Shown: piece after piece, positions 8,172 to 16,050 of the stretch
Numbering within the stretch: position 1 is the first letter of the stretch
How the letters are laid out: the number at the start of each line of letters is the position of its first letter
DNA from: Enterococcus ratti
Lineage (GTDB): Bacteria > Bacillota > Bacilli > Lactobacillales > Enterococcaceae
Direction: 5' to 3'
DNA length: 64,000 nt
Assembly (NCBI RefSeq): GCF_001886195.1
Contig: NZ_JXLB01000004.1
Span: 62,001-126,000, forward strand
Program-made: the position numbers and the translations under genes
The notes under the pieces: generated by a model
Databases searched by the model: none
Told to the model about the DNA's origin: nothing
Seen by the model: the letters and a program-made list of their open reading frames with translations, nothing else

Positions 8172-8355
8172 TTTTCCACAATTTTTGTGTAGAAATTGCC
8201 GAATAACTCAAGGAAAAACAGAGATGTTTTTTATCCACAATTTGTTGATAAAGTGGATAAATAAGTGTAAAACATATGTTTGCTTAAGAAATACTTATAA
8301 ATTAGGTAATAATAGTAGGGGGAACTGTGGATAAAGCTGTGGATGATGTGTATAA
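8172..8355. promoter_or_regulatory. Cluster of DnaA boxes between htrA and rlmH
   Basis: TTATCCACA is present perfectly at 8231-8239 (plus) and 8326-8334 (minus). One-mismatch boxes are at 8172-8180, 8252-8260, 8338-8346 and 8347-8355. The last three boxes are nearly contiguous. In Gram-positive cocci htrA and rlmH often lie close to oriC. The cluster may be part of the origin region or a DnaA titration/regulation site. dnaA itself is not in the window. Confidence 0.65.
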
Positions 8356-8476
8356 CTGTGTGGGAATCTTTGAATAAATAAAAAGAATTATTTTTCTTTT
8401 AACACAAAATTTAGCTATAATAAAAACGCACATCGTAAGTAACAAGGAAGAAAAATGAATATAGGAGAATAGAAAC

Positions 8477-8956
8477 ATGAATATCAAAATTGTTTCAGTA
8501 GGAAAATTAAAAGAGAAATATCTTATTCAAGGAATCAATGAGTACGTAAAAAGGCTGCAAGTATATACAAAAATCGAACGAATAGAAGTTTCTGATGAAA
8601 AAGCACCTGAGAATTTAAGTAAAGCACAAATGCGTCAAGTCAAAGAAAAAGAAGGGGAACGTATTTTAAGTAAAATTAAAGAGCACGAATATGTCTATGC
8701 TTTGGCAATTGAAGGAAACAATCCGACAAGTGAAGCCTTTGCCAAAGAAATCGAGCAATTAGGCATACAAGGAAAAAGTCAAATTGTCTTTGTCATTGGT
8801 GGATCATTAGGGTTAAGTGAAGCTGTAATGAAACGAAGTGATCGGCAAATCTCCTTTGGCAACATGACATATCCACATCAACTCATGCGTTTAATTCTCG
8901 CGGAACAAATCTATCGTGCCTTTCGGATTAACAGCGGGGCTCCATACCACAAATAA
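8477..8956 (+). CDS. rlmH: 23S rRNA pseudouridine1915-N3 methyltransferase RlmH
   Basis: RlmH is a SPOUT-family methyltransferase that modifies pseudouridine 1915 of 23S rRNA in helix 69 of the assembled ribosome, using S-adenosylmethionine. The 159 residues match the family length. Visible features are the start [15 protein letters not shown], the cofactor-knot segment [10 protein letters not shown] (about residues 104-113), and the C-terminus Ser-Gly-Ala-Pro-Tyr-His-Lys. GGAGA precedes the ATG, and a TATAAT lies at 8416-8421. The last seven codons are the target of SCC-type integration, and the island begins directly after them. The stop codon TAA belongs to the att core. Confidence 0.97.
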   Translation: MNIKIVSVGKLKEKYLIQGINEYVKRLQVYTKIERIEVSDEKAPENLSKAQMRQVKEKEGERILSKIKEHEYVYALAIEGNNPTSEAFAKEIEQLGIQGKSQIVFVIGGSLGLSEAVMKRSDRQISFGNMTYPHQLMRLILAEQIYRAFRINSGAPYHK

Positions 8957-8967
8957 TGATATTTTTT
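8939..8967 (+). mobile_element. attL: left SCC-type attachment site at the rlmH 3' end
   Basis: The last codons of rlmH (GCT CCA TAC CAC AAA TAA) plus TGATATTTTTT reappear at 22402-22430 with only three differences, all silent. The final 17 bases are identical. This is the position and reading frame used by staphylococcal SCC elements. Confidence 0.85.
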
Positions 8968-9065
8968 CGAATAAATTCATTATAATTAATATGATTTTTC
9001 TTGGTATTGCGATGATACCGTAATATAATCAAAGTGTAGATTTATTAATTCAGGATGTGAAATTT

Positions 9066-10211
9066 GTGGATAAAAAAAATGTCTATTTGAGAAAGGGGAA
9101 GCGAATAACCAAACAACAGAAGAAGATACAGGAGGCGTTTAATAATACTCGAGAAGTAGAAATTATTCCTGCTAAGGTTACTAATTCTGATATCAGAAAA
9201 AAAAGAGTAGCTGCATATTGTCGGGTAAGTACTTATGCTGAGGCACAATCAGGAAGTTTTGAGTTACAAATTCAAACCTATAAGGAAAAAGTCTTATTAA
9301 ATCCTGAATGGGAACTTGTAGACATTTATGCTGATAGAGGTGTTTCCGGAACTACAATCAAAAAAAGAGAAGAATTTAATCGAATGTTAGAAGATTGTCG
9401 TTTAGGTAAAATCGATTTAATTATTGTAAAAAGTATTAGTCGTTTTTCAAGAAATACAGTTGATTTTATAACAGTCACTAGAGAATTACGAACATTGCCT
9501 AACCCAGTAGGAGTATTAATTGAAGATTTAAATTTGAATACATTAGATTTAGCTACAGAAACATTGTTACTTTTTACTAGTGCAGTAGCACAAGCTGAAA
9601 GTGAACAAAAAAGTGAAGCAATATTGTGGTCTATTGTTGAGAGATTTAAAAAAGGATTAGCCATTATTCCCACACATAATCTATTGGGTTATAAAAAAGA
9701 TAAATTTGGAAAAGTAGTCATTGAAGAATCAGAAGCAGAGGTTGTTCGATTTATCTATAGGAATTTTATTGAAGGCGTTTGTGCTATTGATATAGCTAAC
9801 TTATTAAATGAGGCAGATATTCCTACAGCAATGGGTAGGAAGTGGAAATCTTCCTCAATTTATCGTATATTGAGAAACGAGAAGTATTATGGTTTGGTAA
9901 TTATGCAAAAAACATATACAGTTGACTGTTTTACGCATAAAACAAGAATTAATCGCGGTGAAAAACCAAAATATCTTCTTAAAAATGGAGTACCTGCGAT
10001 TGTTTCTGAAGAAGAGTGGAATCTAGTTCAACAATTACTATCTAATCCACATAACAGTAGAAACAATAAGATTACTAAAGATATTGAGAAACCTAAAACG
10101 TTTATTTCTACCATTAAATCAGGTGTATTTAAAGGATTTATAGTAATTGATGTAAAATGGACAAAAAAAGAAATTGCTGATGTATTATCGAAAGGAGAAA
10201 ATGTATATTGA
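9066..10211 (+). CDS. Serine recombinase without zinc ribbon
   Basis: This 381-residue serine recombinase has a resolvase catalytic domain (about residues 45-190; nucleophile Ser55 in YCRVST; SRFSRN motif) followed by a Recombinase (PF07508-type) domain (about 200-310). It lacks the zinc-ribbon and coiled-coil parts of typical large serine recombinases and ends in a short domain with KGFIVIDVKW. GTG at 9066 is preferred because AGGA lies 10 nt upstream; GTG at 9057 overlaps that site. The next gene starts inside its last codon, so the two are translated together. It is the first gene after attL. It may act with the coupled 140-residue protein or with CcrB, or be a relic of another element. 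Confidence 0.85.
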   Translation: MDKKNVYLRKGKRITKQQKKIQEAFNNTREVEIIPAKVTNSDIRKKRVAAYCRVSTYAEAQSGSFELQIQTYKEKVLLNPEWELVDIYADRGVSGTTIKKREEFNRMLEDCRLGKIDLIIVKSISRFSRNTVDFITVTRELRTLPNPVGVLIEDLNLNTLDLATETLLLFTSAVAQAESEQKSEAILWSIVERFKKGLAIIPTHNLLGYKKDKFGKVVIEESEAEVVRFIYRNFIEGVCAIDIANLLNEADIPTAMGRKWKSSSIYRILRNEKYYGLVIMQKTYTVDCFTHKTRINRGEKPKYLLKNGVPAIVSEEEWNLVQQLLSNPHNSRNNKITKDIEKPKTFISTIKSGVFKGFIVIDVKWTKKEIADVLSKGENVY

Positions 10212-10630
10212 ATAAATTAAATTTTGATGACTATAATTTTGAAGTAATTAATGTTGAAACAACTGGAAATTATTTGTTGACTCTTAATAAAAATTCTATA
10301 ACATTTGATAAGTCGATTGCAGAAGCTCTAGGGTATTCGAGTCATATAAGACCTTTGCTAGATAGGGAAAATAAAATCTTTGCAATTCAAGCTTGTAAAG
10401 CTAATTCTTTAAAATCTATTCCTTTTTCAAAATCTGAAAGTCAACAAAAAGGAAGTATTAAGATGCAGTATGGAGCACTTAGAAATATTTTGAGATCATT
10501 AATGAAAGATAAATGGAAAGAAGAAATGAGATATCAATTGGAAGGTGAATTGATACCTGATAAAAAAGCTATGATTTTTGAATTAGAAAAATTCAATGAA
10601 CTACCTCTCAAATCTAGAAAGGGAAATTAG
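10208..10630 (+). CDS. Small protein coupled to the serine recombinase, unknown function
   Basis: This 140-residue protein starts at TTG (10208), overlapping the recombinase stop by two bases, with AAAGGAG 10 nt upstream. The arrangement implies translational coupling and a joint role. The N-terminal 60 residues look beta-rich, with a helix-turn-helix-like stretch (about residues 36-46) ending in HIRPLLDRENKIFAIQ. The second half is basic and helical. No family was recognised. A recombination directionality factor or accessory DNA-binding subunit is a reasonable inference from position only. A hairpin terminator follows about 65 bp later. Confidence 0.75.
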   Translation: MNKLNFDDYNFEVINVETTGNYLLTLNKNSITFDKSIAEALGYSSHIRPLLDRENKIFAIQACKANSLKSIPFSKSESQQKGSIKMQYGALRNILRSLMKDKWKEEMRYQLEGELIPDKKAMIFELEKFNELPLKSRKGN

Positions 10631-10694
10631 GGCTTTTATTACCATTATGTTAATGAGATAAATATAATTTATAGATATATTATTACAGTTTTGA

Positions 10695-10731
10695 AGTTCA
10701 ATCATCCAATAAAGATGATTGGACTATTTTT
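10695..10731 (+). terminator. Terminator, first of a repeated hairpin family
   Basis: AGTTCAATCATC (10695-10706) pairs with GATGATTGGACT (10714-10725, one G-U) followed by ATTTTT. Related hairpins occur at 11141 and 29299, also preceded by AT-rich sequence containing ATAAATATAATTT (at 10665 and 11107). Confidence 0.75.
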
Positions 10732-10809
10732 GATGCTATAATTTCTAGATCGGATGAAATAGAGTCAACGAAACATTAATCTGAAAGGATATTTTTGTAT
10801 ATATACTAA

Positions 10810-11091
10810 ATCAACGGACTTGGTGTAGCTGGTGCATCAGGATTACTAGCGTTATTATTTCCAAGCTACTTTGGTACGGTGGATGAAATGGTTGTTCGAG
10901 CGTTATTAAAAACTGAAGAATTTAAAACTGATGAAAAAATAAAACAAATGAATCCACAAAATTTGAAGATAGAAGATGCAGTATATTTAATTGATATCTA
11001 TCGTAAAAAAGCAAATCATTTAAATAAAATTTTTAAAACTTACAGCTGGACACCTAGAAATATTGACGTTATTCTATGGCATTTCCGGTAG
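10810..11091 (+). pseudogene. Small membrane protein frame with no proper start codon
   Basis: The open frame runs from just after a TAA at 10807-10809 to 11091 (93 codons). Its start is a short hydrophobic glycine/alanine-rich stretch (about codons 4-22) typical of a membrane segment, which looks like real protein. However, no ATG, GTG or TTG with a ribosome site precedes that stretch; the first usable start is GTG at 10879, after it. The rest is lysine-rich and helical. It is probably the remnant of a gene that lost its 5' end between two copies of the repeated hairpin. If translated from 10879 it would be a 70-residue soluble peptide. No family recognised. Confidence 0.45.
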
Positions 11092-11140
11092 TATTAGTTA
11101 TCTGAAATAAATATAATTTGAATTATATATTATATCCATG

Positions 11141-11178
11141 AAGTCCAATCTTCTTTATAGAAGATTGGGCTATTTTTT
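11141..11178 (+). terminator. Terminator, second copy of the repeated hairpin
   Basis: AAGTCCAATCTTC (11141-11153) pairs with GAAGATTGGGCT (11160-11171) and TATTTTTT follows. It sits right in front of the DUF960 gene, as its copy does at 29299. Confidence 0.8.
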
Positions 11179-11199
11179 ATGGCAAAGGAGGAAAAAGAA

Positions 11200-11508
11200 A
11201 TGTTTCAAAATAAAGGACAACGTTATGTCACAAAGGGAGTAATGGACAGTTTGCCGGTGGAATTCCAAGCTTTATGTTGGAATCTAATCGATCAAAACGT
11301 TCAAAAGCAACTTCCTTTAGACTATCTTCAAATTTTTGAATTTTCTACGGAAAAAGGAAATCAAAAGTTGGTTCATCGTCAAGAAGAACCGGAAGAAAGA
11401 AAAGAGTATCTGATTTCACCTAAGCTTTGTTTGAAATCAGTGTCTCAAAAAATATGGGTCATTGATTCGGGTGAGTATCAAACGATGTTATTACCAGAAG
11501 AATACTAG
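11200..11508 (+). CDS. DUF960 protein of the ccr complex
   Basis: This 102-residue protein belongs to DUF960, a family of unknown biochemical function found beside ccr recombinase genes in staphylococcal SCC elements. The family signature is the N-terminal pattern MFxNKGxRYxTKGVMDxLPxE and WNLID (about residues 1-33). The ATG at 11200 is chosen because AAAGGAGG ends 8 nt before it; the ATG at 11179 precedes that site. It starts an operon running through 11535, the micro-ORFs and DUF1643. A mutated second copy with a stop at codon 3 exists at 29359. A role in element replication or transfer is inference. Confidence 0.85.
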   Translation: MFQNKGQRYVTKGVMDSLPVEFQALCWNLIDQNVQKQLPLDYLQIFEFSTEKGNQKLVHRQEEPEERKEYLISPKLCLKSVSQKIWVIDSGEYQTMLLPEEY

Positions 11509-11534
11509 TATCTAAAAGAAAGGAGCGAAATGAC

Positions 11535-11834
11535 TTGTTAGAAACGGCTATCGAAGTACTGGAAAAGTGTGCACAGCTAGTAACTACTTCTGAAGAGTGG
11601 GGCTATGAATCCGTTACGATGGAAAAAGAGGAAATAGAAATGGGTACGCTTCCTAAAGATGTTACTCTACCACGTTTAGTAATGACACATCTTTATATTT
11701 ATTGCGCACCAGAAGATGGGAAAGACTACGTAGTTTATTTCATTACAGATATTACCAGCCAGCGAGAATTTGTTCGTGGGTTACTGACAGAAGGACGTTT
11801 GGTTTGGAGTCAGATTGGAGGAACGAATGAATAA
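11535..11834 (+). CDS. Small acidic SCC-complex protein
   Basis: This 99-residue protein starts at TTG (11535) with AAAGGAG 9 nt upstream. It is acidic, with alternating helical (1-20) and beta-like (45-75) parts, and has no membrane segment. It lies 26 bp after DUF960, and its last codons overlap the start of the 32-residue ORF at 11827. The 5' half is duplicated at 29692-29834, where the deletion scar begins. I do not recognise the family. Conserved position beside DUF960 in both modules suggests a function tied to the cassette rather than to cargo. Confidence 0.7.
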   Translation: MLETAIEVLEKCAQLVTTSEEWGYESVTMEKEEIEMGTLPKDVTLPRLVMTHLYIYCAPEDGKDYVVYFITDITSQREFVRGLLTEGRLVWSQIGGTNE

Positions 11835-11925
11835 AATAGACTATTTAAGAACTGTTGCGGAATGTTTAGGAAGTATTCTCTCAGCGATTCATCAAATTCT
11901 GAAGAAAAAAGGAGAAGGAAGATGA
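11827..11925 (+). CDS. 32-residue micro-ORF in the DUF960-DUF1643 operon
   Basis: The ATG at 11827 lies inside the end of the previous gene, preceded by GGAGG at the proper distance. The peptide has a short amphipathic centre and a lysine-rich end. Its TGA overlaps the ATG of the next micro-ORF (11922) as ATGA. The overlapping arrangement argues for real, coupled translation. Function unknown; it is too short for family recognition. Confidence 0.5.
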   Translation: MNKIDYLRTVAECLGSILSAIHQILKKKGEGR

Positions 11926-11996
11926 AGTATTTTAAATTGGTGTTGACACTTGCGACCACAATTATTATTGAATTAATCGAACAAAAATTTGCTTAG
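11922..11996 (+). CDS. 24-residue hydrophobic micro-ORF
   Basis: The start overlaps the previous stop (ATGA), and GGAGAAGG precedes it. The peptide has a lysine near the start and about 14 hydrophobic residues, then an acidic/lysine end. It could be a single-span membrane peptide. The stop codon overlaps the Shine-Dalgarno of the DUF1643 gene 11 bp before its ATG. Confidence 0.45.
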   Translation: MKYFKLVLTLATTIIIELIEQKFA

Positions 11997-12006
11997 GAGA
12001 AGAGAC

Positions 12007-12558
12007 ATGATTGAAAAAGAATTAGTGACCACACAAACAGAGGTTTGGCGAGACCCTCATCATACTCATCGCTATGTTTTCAAACGACAATGGACAATCA
12101 AAGGAAAAGAAGAGGAAGAAAAATTAGCGGTAGTCATTACCATTCGTCCAACAGATACAGAACCATTTACGAATGATTTGAGTATGTTATTAATCGAAAA
12201 GAATATCCGACAATTAGGATTTACTGGTTTTATTGCTGTGAATCTTTTTTCGTACACAAAAGCGAAAAGTCCTCGGGTATTTCTTCGAGGAAATGATGAA
12301 CAATCTTTGGAAATATTAACGACTGTTTTTACAGAAAAGAAAATCAACACCATTATTTTTGCTTGTGGTTCGATTACAGCGACGAGTCAAGTGGCTTATG
12401 AACAAGCAAAGACTATTTACGATCAATTGAGTGCGAAACAAAAGAAGATGACCAAAGTATTGATAAATGCAGAAGGCAAGTTATCTCACCCATTAAGTAT
12501 TCATGTTCGTAATGAATGGCAATTGGCAGATAGTCAATTATTATTTCAAGAAAAATAA
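12007..12558 (+). CDS. DUF1643 protein of the ccr complex
   Basis: This 183-residue protein belongs to DUF1643, a family found in SCC elements and phages whose biochemical role is unknown. Matching features are the start with HTHRYVFKR (about residues 21-29), the block AVVITIRPTDTEPF with two hydrophobic strands near 40-55, GFIAVNLFSY (about 73-83), and IIFACGS around residue 118. ATG at 12007 is chosen because AGGAGA precedes it by 7 nt. It is the last gene of the operon started by DUF960. Presence of both DUF960 and DUF1643 near ccrB is the main support for calling this an SCC-like cassette. Confidence 0.85.
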   Translation: MIEKELVTTQTEVWRDPHHTHRYVFKRQWTIKGKEEEEKLAVVITIRPTDTEPFTNDLSMLLIEKNIRQLGFTGFIAVNLFSYTKAKSPRVFLRGNDEQSLEILTTVFTEKKINTIIFACGSITATSQVAYEQAKTIYDQLSAKQKKMTKVLINAEGKLSHPLSIHVRNEWQLADSQLLFQEK

Positions 12559-12703
12559 CATTTTATTTTCTCTTGTTATTTATAAGTAGGTTTACATGCT
12601 TTTTGCTTTTAAAAATACATGTGATGATACATGTTATATGAATTATCAATGTACTCAGTAATATGCTATTTTCATTATGTAAAAAATAACAGGAGGTGTG
12701 TAG

Positions 12704-12997
12704 ATGGAGATTGATGAAACTTGTTTGAGTAACTCTTATAAAAGTATGAATGACTTTTTTGAGGAAATGGAACTGGATTCAGAATTGCTCTATCAATTTT
12801 ATCTTGCTTTTCGAGGGCAACAGATTTCTTTTCCAATGAAAATGTACGATCGTGAGTTAGTTAGAAAAAGAATCGAAAACATGATAGAACAGGAAAAAAA
12901 TGTGGATATCCGTCAATTGACAGAAATTTATGGTTTCTCTGCAAGATGGATTCAAGAAGTAATTAAACAAAAAGAAAGGAGAAAAGTACATGGCTAA
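12704..12997 (+). CDS. Mor-like helix-turn-helix protein
   Basis: This 97-residue protein resembles Mor-type activators. A segment FRGQQISFP (about residues 42-50) is followed by a basic helix with RELVRKRIENM, then a helix-turn-helix around YGFSARWIQEVI (about 76-87). Mor-family proteins activate transcription in phages and SCC-type elements, so it may control the neighbouring accessory genes. AGGAGGTG precedes the ATG by 7 nt. The last three codons overlap the next gene, which starts at 12990. The family assignment is pattern-based and moderate. Confidence 0.65.
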   Translation: MEIDETCLSNSYKSMNDFFEEMELDSELLYQFYLAFRGQQISFPMKMYDRELVRKRIENMIEQEKNVDIRQLTEIYGFSARWIQEVIKQKERRKVHG

Positions 12998-13286
12998 GCT
13001 GATTGTATTAGGTGGCTTAATTTACGGTGGATATTGGTTATATAAATATATGCTTGCACATCCGAATATAGATAAAGGAAAAGTAATTAAGATAGTTGGG
13101 GTAATCATAGTTGGTCTCATAGCTCTAACTAAGAAAAATAATACTAATAGCCCAAAAATAATGAGAACTTATCGCTGTAGAGGATGTGGAAGAGAAATTT
13201 CAACTAGTTTTAATCCATCTGAAAGCCCGCAAGGAAGAGATCGTTGTCATACTGGCTATCGACATTCTTGGGAAAGGATTAACTAA
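12990..13286 (+). CDS. Small membrane protein with C-terminal zinc-ribbon-like motif
   Basis: This 98-residue protein has two hydrophobic segments (about residues 4-20 and 32-47) and a cytosolic C-terminus with CRGCG (about 63-67), a later Cys-His (CHTGYRH, about 86-92) and SWE. The C-terminal half looks like a small zinc-binding module for nucleic acid or protein contact. It overlaps the Mor-like gene by 8 bp and is therefore coupled to it. I do not recognise a named family. Function unknown. Confidence 0.65.
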   Translation: MAKLIVLGGLIYGGYWLYKYMLAHPNIDKGKVIKIVGVIIVGLIALTKKNNTNSPKIMRTYRCRGCGREISTSFNPSESPQGRDRCHTGYRHSWERIN

Positions 13287-13356
13287 ATGAACACCATTGA
13301 GATTAATTGACTGACAAAATAAGTACGTGAGGGAGAAATTGAAAGGGGGAAATAAA

Positions 13357-14361
13357 ATGAAAAAATGGTTGTTATTACTAATTGGAATGGGGATTTTATT
13401 CACTGGTTGTACATCTGAGAATACGAGGACTAAAGCGAATGTAGAAACTGATACAACAATTGAGACTAAAAAAAGTAAAACGCAATCAACTGAACAAACT
13501 ACAACAGAAATGAAGCAATCTGTGGAAGCAAGTACAAGTGAAAGTTCAATCACTGAATCTTCTTCTGAAGAGGTTAAGAATACTTTGTGGGATAGTGAGA
13601 AATCTACCCAACTAGCAACTTTTGTCACACAATGGGGAAAGACATTAGGGCAAGAATATAAAAGCTACAATCCTCAGAATAATGTAAGTCTGTATGGTAC
13701 GCCTTTACCAAGTGCAGTTATTGATGGAAATTGGAAAATGGCAATCAATGAAGCACCAGTTACCGTACAATGGTCAGAAGATGGAACTGGTCATGCAGAT
13801 TTCAATTTAGTAGCAGTTTATTCTGATGTAGAAACTGGGGAATACCTAGGACAACACGTATATTTCTTTGGTTTTGAAAATGGACAACCTAAAGTTTATC
13901 TCACTCAACAAAATCAAGGTAATGAAAATAATTATTTGTACTTTAACGAAACTCAAAATCAACAGCTAAAACAAGGATTTACAGATATCGTTAATGGACA
14001 AACTCCCCAAACTCCAGTAGTAGAAGAGTCTACTCAACAAGCAACAACTACAACGACACAAGCTACAAGTAGTTCAGGAATTTCAAGTTGGGAAGCTGCT
14101 AAAGAAACTGTACTAAATAATAAAGCGTTATGGATTTATGAGTCTCCAGATAAAAATGAAGCAAATACTAATATTATTGAATCCACCCAATATAGAAAAG
14201 ATTTAATGCAAGATGAAAATGGAGAATTTTATCCAGTTGATATTTCTACTGATGATATTGGAAATACGGTAATGAATGGAGGAAAACAATTCCGTGTTTA
14301 TACAGATGGAAGAATTTCTCAACGTGTTGGAATGACTAACAATTTTCAAATGATTAAATAA
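13357..14361 (+). CDS. Surface lipoprotein with DUF4767-like domain
   Basis: This 334-residue lipoprotein has a signal peptide (about residues 1-20) with lipobox LFTGC (Cys at about 20). A Ser/Thr/Glu-rich stalk follows (21-80), then a domain matching DUF4767 (about 85-210) beginning with WDSEKSTQL and containing WGKTLGQ and GNWKM. A second Thr/Ser-rich linker (about 217-245) leads to a C-terminal domain. ATG at 13357 is chosen because AAAGGGGG precedes it; the GTG at 13327 does not start with the signal. It should be anchored on the outer membrane face. The substrate is unknown; DUF4767 is common in enterococcal and lactobacillar lipoproteins. Confidence 0.8.
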   Translation: MKKWLLLLIGMGILFTGCTSENTRTKANVETDTTIETKKSKTQSTEQTTTEMKQSVEASTSESSITESSSEEVKNTLWDSEKSTQLATFVTQWGKTLGQEYKSYNPQNNVSLYGTPLPSAVIDGNWKMAINEAPVTVQWSEDGTGHADFNLVAVYSDVETGEYLGQHVYFFGFENGQPKVYLTQQNQGNENNYLYFNETQNQQLKQGFTDIVNGQTPQTPVVEESTQQATTTTTQATSSSGISSWEAAKETVLNNKALWIYESPDKNEANTNIIESTQYRKDLMQDENGEFYPVDISTDDIGNTVMNGGKQFRVYTDGRISQRVGMTNNFQMIK

Positions 14362-14545
14362 TATTATAGACTGAGAATAGTAGTTTTAAAGAAATATGTA
14401 CTGAAATATTAGAAACATTTCTGATGAAGTTACTAGTATAGAAAATAATTTCGTACTTACAGGGATTGAAGCGTGTATCAATGTATTGGTATGCATGGGT
14501 ATAATCACATTTATCCTTAGAAAAAGTAATTAAGAGTGATAATTA

Positions 14546-14580
14546 AGAGCCCCTGCTAAATAAAACTTAGTAGGGGCTCT
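14546..14580. repeat. Strong GC-rich hairpin after the lipoprotein gene
   Basis: AGAGCCCCTGCTAA and TTAGTAGGGGCTCT form a 14-bp stem with one G-U. No clear T-run follows on either strand. It may be a transcript-stabilising hairpin or weak terminator. Just before it an open stretch could encode a short hydrophobic peptide ending at about 14531, but it lacks a start codon. Confidence 0.5.
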
Positions 14581-14646
14581 ATTAAGTTTATTTGTAACAT
14601 TAAAGTAGCTAAGCAAATGCATTATAAGTACCCTGATACCTTAATG

Positions 14647-14682
14647 TAATACTAGGTATATCAGTAATACTAGGTATATCAG
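14647..14682. repeat. 18-bp perfect tandem direct repeat
   Basis: TAATACTAGGTATATCAG occurs twice without a gap (14647-14664, 14665-14682), near the 3' end of the minus-strand unknown gene. Confidence 0.85.
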
Positions 14683-14713
14683 TAAAGTATCAGCTAAGAT
14701 AGTCAATTAATTA

Positions 14714-15880
14714 TTACTCAGTTTCGGTTTCAAATAGATGCCTATCTAAGTCTATTTCTGGCGATAAGAGCTGCCATTCCCACAAATTTGAAGGCAAAAT
14801 TAAAGTATTGAGATTTTTTGTTTTTGAGACACGGTAGTGAATGATTTCATTTGGAGATAAGGTCATTGATAATTTTGATTTAACAGTATGAATTTTATTT
14901 TTAAAGGAGCTCCAGAATTCGATATTCGAATGAATGATGCTCATATTTTTCTTATTAACAATGATATACGTTTTACTTTTTTCGGAAATTTCTTGACTCT
15001 TTCTAATCTTTTCTATTTCTTGATATAAATCCCCTGTTACTTTTTTAAATATCCCTTTTTTTTCCTTAGCAACATGTTTTAGCCCATCCCATTCACCATA
15101 ATATAGAGAGTTACGCTTATTTTTTATATAGAGTGTGTAATAATTTCCATTAGGAAAAGGAACATCTTCCGGATAATCTAAATTTACTTCTATATACAGA
15201 TTGGAATGATTGTTTTCCTCTTCTTGTTTTTCCACTTTCTCTTTTTCCTTCTCTTTCTCTTTTATTTTAGTGGGATCTAGTGGACAAGGAACAATTTTTT
15301 TAGTACTCCATAATTCGGCTAAAATAGAGGAAATATTCATTAGTGAGAGAGTTTCTGTCTCTTTTTTTAGAAGAGGAATTAAATACTTCTGTGGTGACCA
15401 ACCAATTTGTCCAAGCTTAAAGATCCCATTATCATCAGTAATCGATTCTATTTTCTCTAATACAAATTGTGCATCGTTAGTTAATTTATAAGGCTTAGAT
15501 TGTGTCATCATGAAATTAACTAACTCTGAAATTAAGTCCTTAGAGAATTCTTCATATTGAAAAAATTTCTTGATAGTGACGTCATCAAAGGTTATGGCGT
15601 ATTTCATAAATTTATTAAGAAGTTCAATATAACCTACCTCGGAAAAAATTTTATTGTTTGCTGGTACATACTCTGGAGAATTTGTAATCCTGAAGAAATC
15701 AAATTCTTGCTTCGCCACGCTAGTAAAATTTCGTTTTCTATTTTTTATTTTATTCCATTCTGGTTTCGCGCAGTTTTGAAAAGCCGAATCAAAACTTAAG
15801 CTATTGTCACTTTTATAAGGTAATTCAAAAAATTCTTTAACGATTTCAACGAATTGAAATTCATAAAGTACATGAAACAT
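14714..15880 (-). CDS. Unknown 388-residue two-domain protein
   Basis: I do not recognise this protein. The N-terminal part (about residues 1-200) is mostly helical. A highly charged linker of alternating Lys/Glu (about 205-222) separates it from a C-terminal alpha/beta part (about 228-388) with several aromatic strands. There is no signal peptide or membrane segment, so it is probably cytosolic. I place the start at ATG 15880, since AAAGGA lies 8 nt upstream; upstream codons lie across the tandem repeat at 15905. It is the only minus-strand gene in this part of module 1, transcribed opposite to the replication gene. Such isolated counter-oriented genes in cassettes are often defence or toxin cargo, but nothing in the sequence proves that. 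Confidence 0.7.
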   Translation of the reverse strand: MFHVLYEFQFVEIVKEFFELPYKSDNSLSFDSAFQNCAKPEWNKIKNRKRNFTSVAKQEFDFFRITNSPEYVPANNKIFSEVGYIELLNKFMKYAITFDDVTIKKFFQYEEFSKDLISELVNFMMTQSKPYKLTNDAQFVLEKIESITDDNGIFKLGQIGWSPQKYLIPLLKKETETLSLMNISSILAELWSTKKIVPCPLDPTKIKEKEKEKEKVEKQEEENNHSNLYIEVNLDYPEDVPFPNGNYYTLYIKNKRNSLYYGEWDGLKHVAKEKKGIFKKVTGDLYQEIEKIRKSQEISEKSKTYIIVNKKNMSIIHSNIEFWSSFKNKIHTVKSKLSMTLSPNEIIHYRVSKTKNLNTLILPSNLWEWQLLSPEIDLDRHLFETETE

Positions 15881-15904
15881 AATAAACATCCTTTCAAAAT
15901 ATAT

Positions 15905-15926
15905 ATTGCCCACCAATTGCCCACCA
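15905..15926. repeat. 11-bp perfect tandem direct repeat
   Basis: ATTGCCCACCA occurs twice back to back in the divergent region between the unknown gene and the Rep_trans gene, about 125 bp before the latter. It is GC-richer than its surroundings. It could be an initiator or regulator binding site. Confidence 0.8.
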
Positions 15927-16050
15927 TCTGCCTGATGATTCAATACGATGACTGTGATTAAATTAAATTGTTCAAAATATAAGGTATATTGTTATTTTAA
16001 CAGATACTTTTTCATATTTGAATACTCGGTAAAGAAAGGAGATTTATTTT

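Noticed and set aside
14546-14580. GC-rich hairpin as a standard terminator
   Set aside because: The stem is strong but no T-run follows on either strand, so it is listed as a hairpin only.
15210-15491. Plus-strand frame rich in Ser-Phe repeats
   Set aside because: It is the complement of the Lys/Glu-rich linker of the unknown minus-strand protein.
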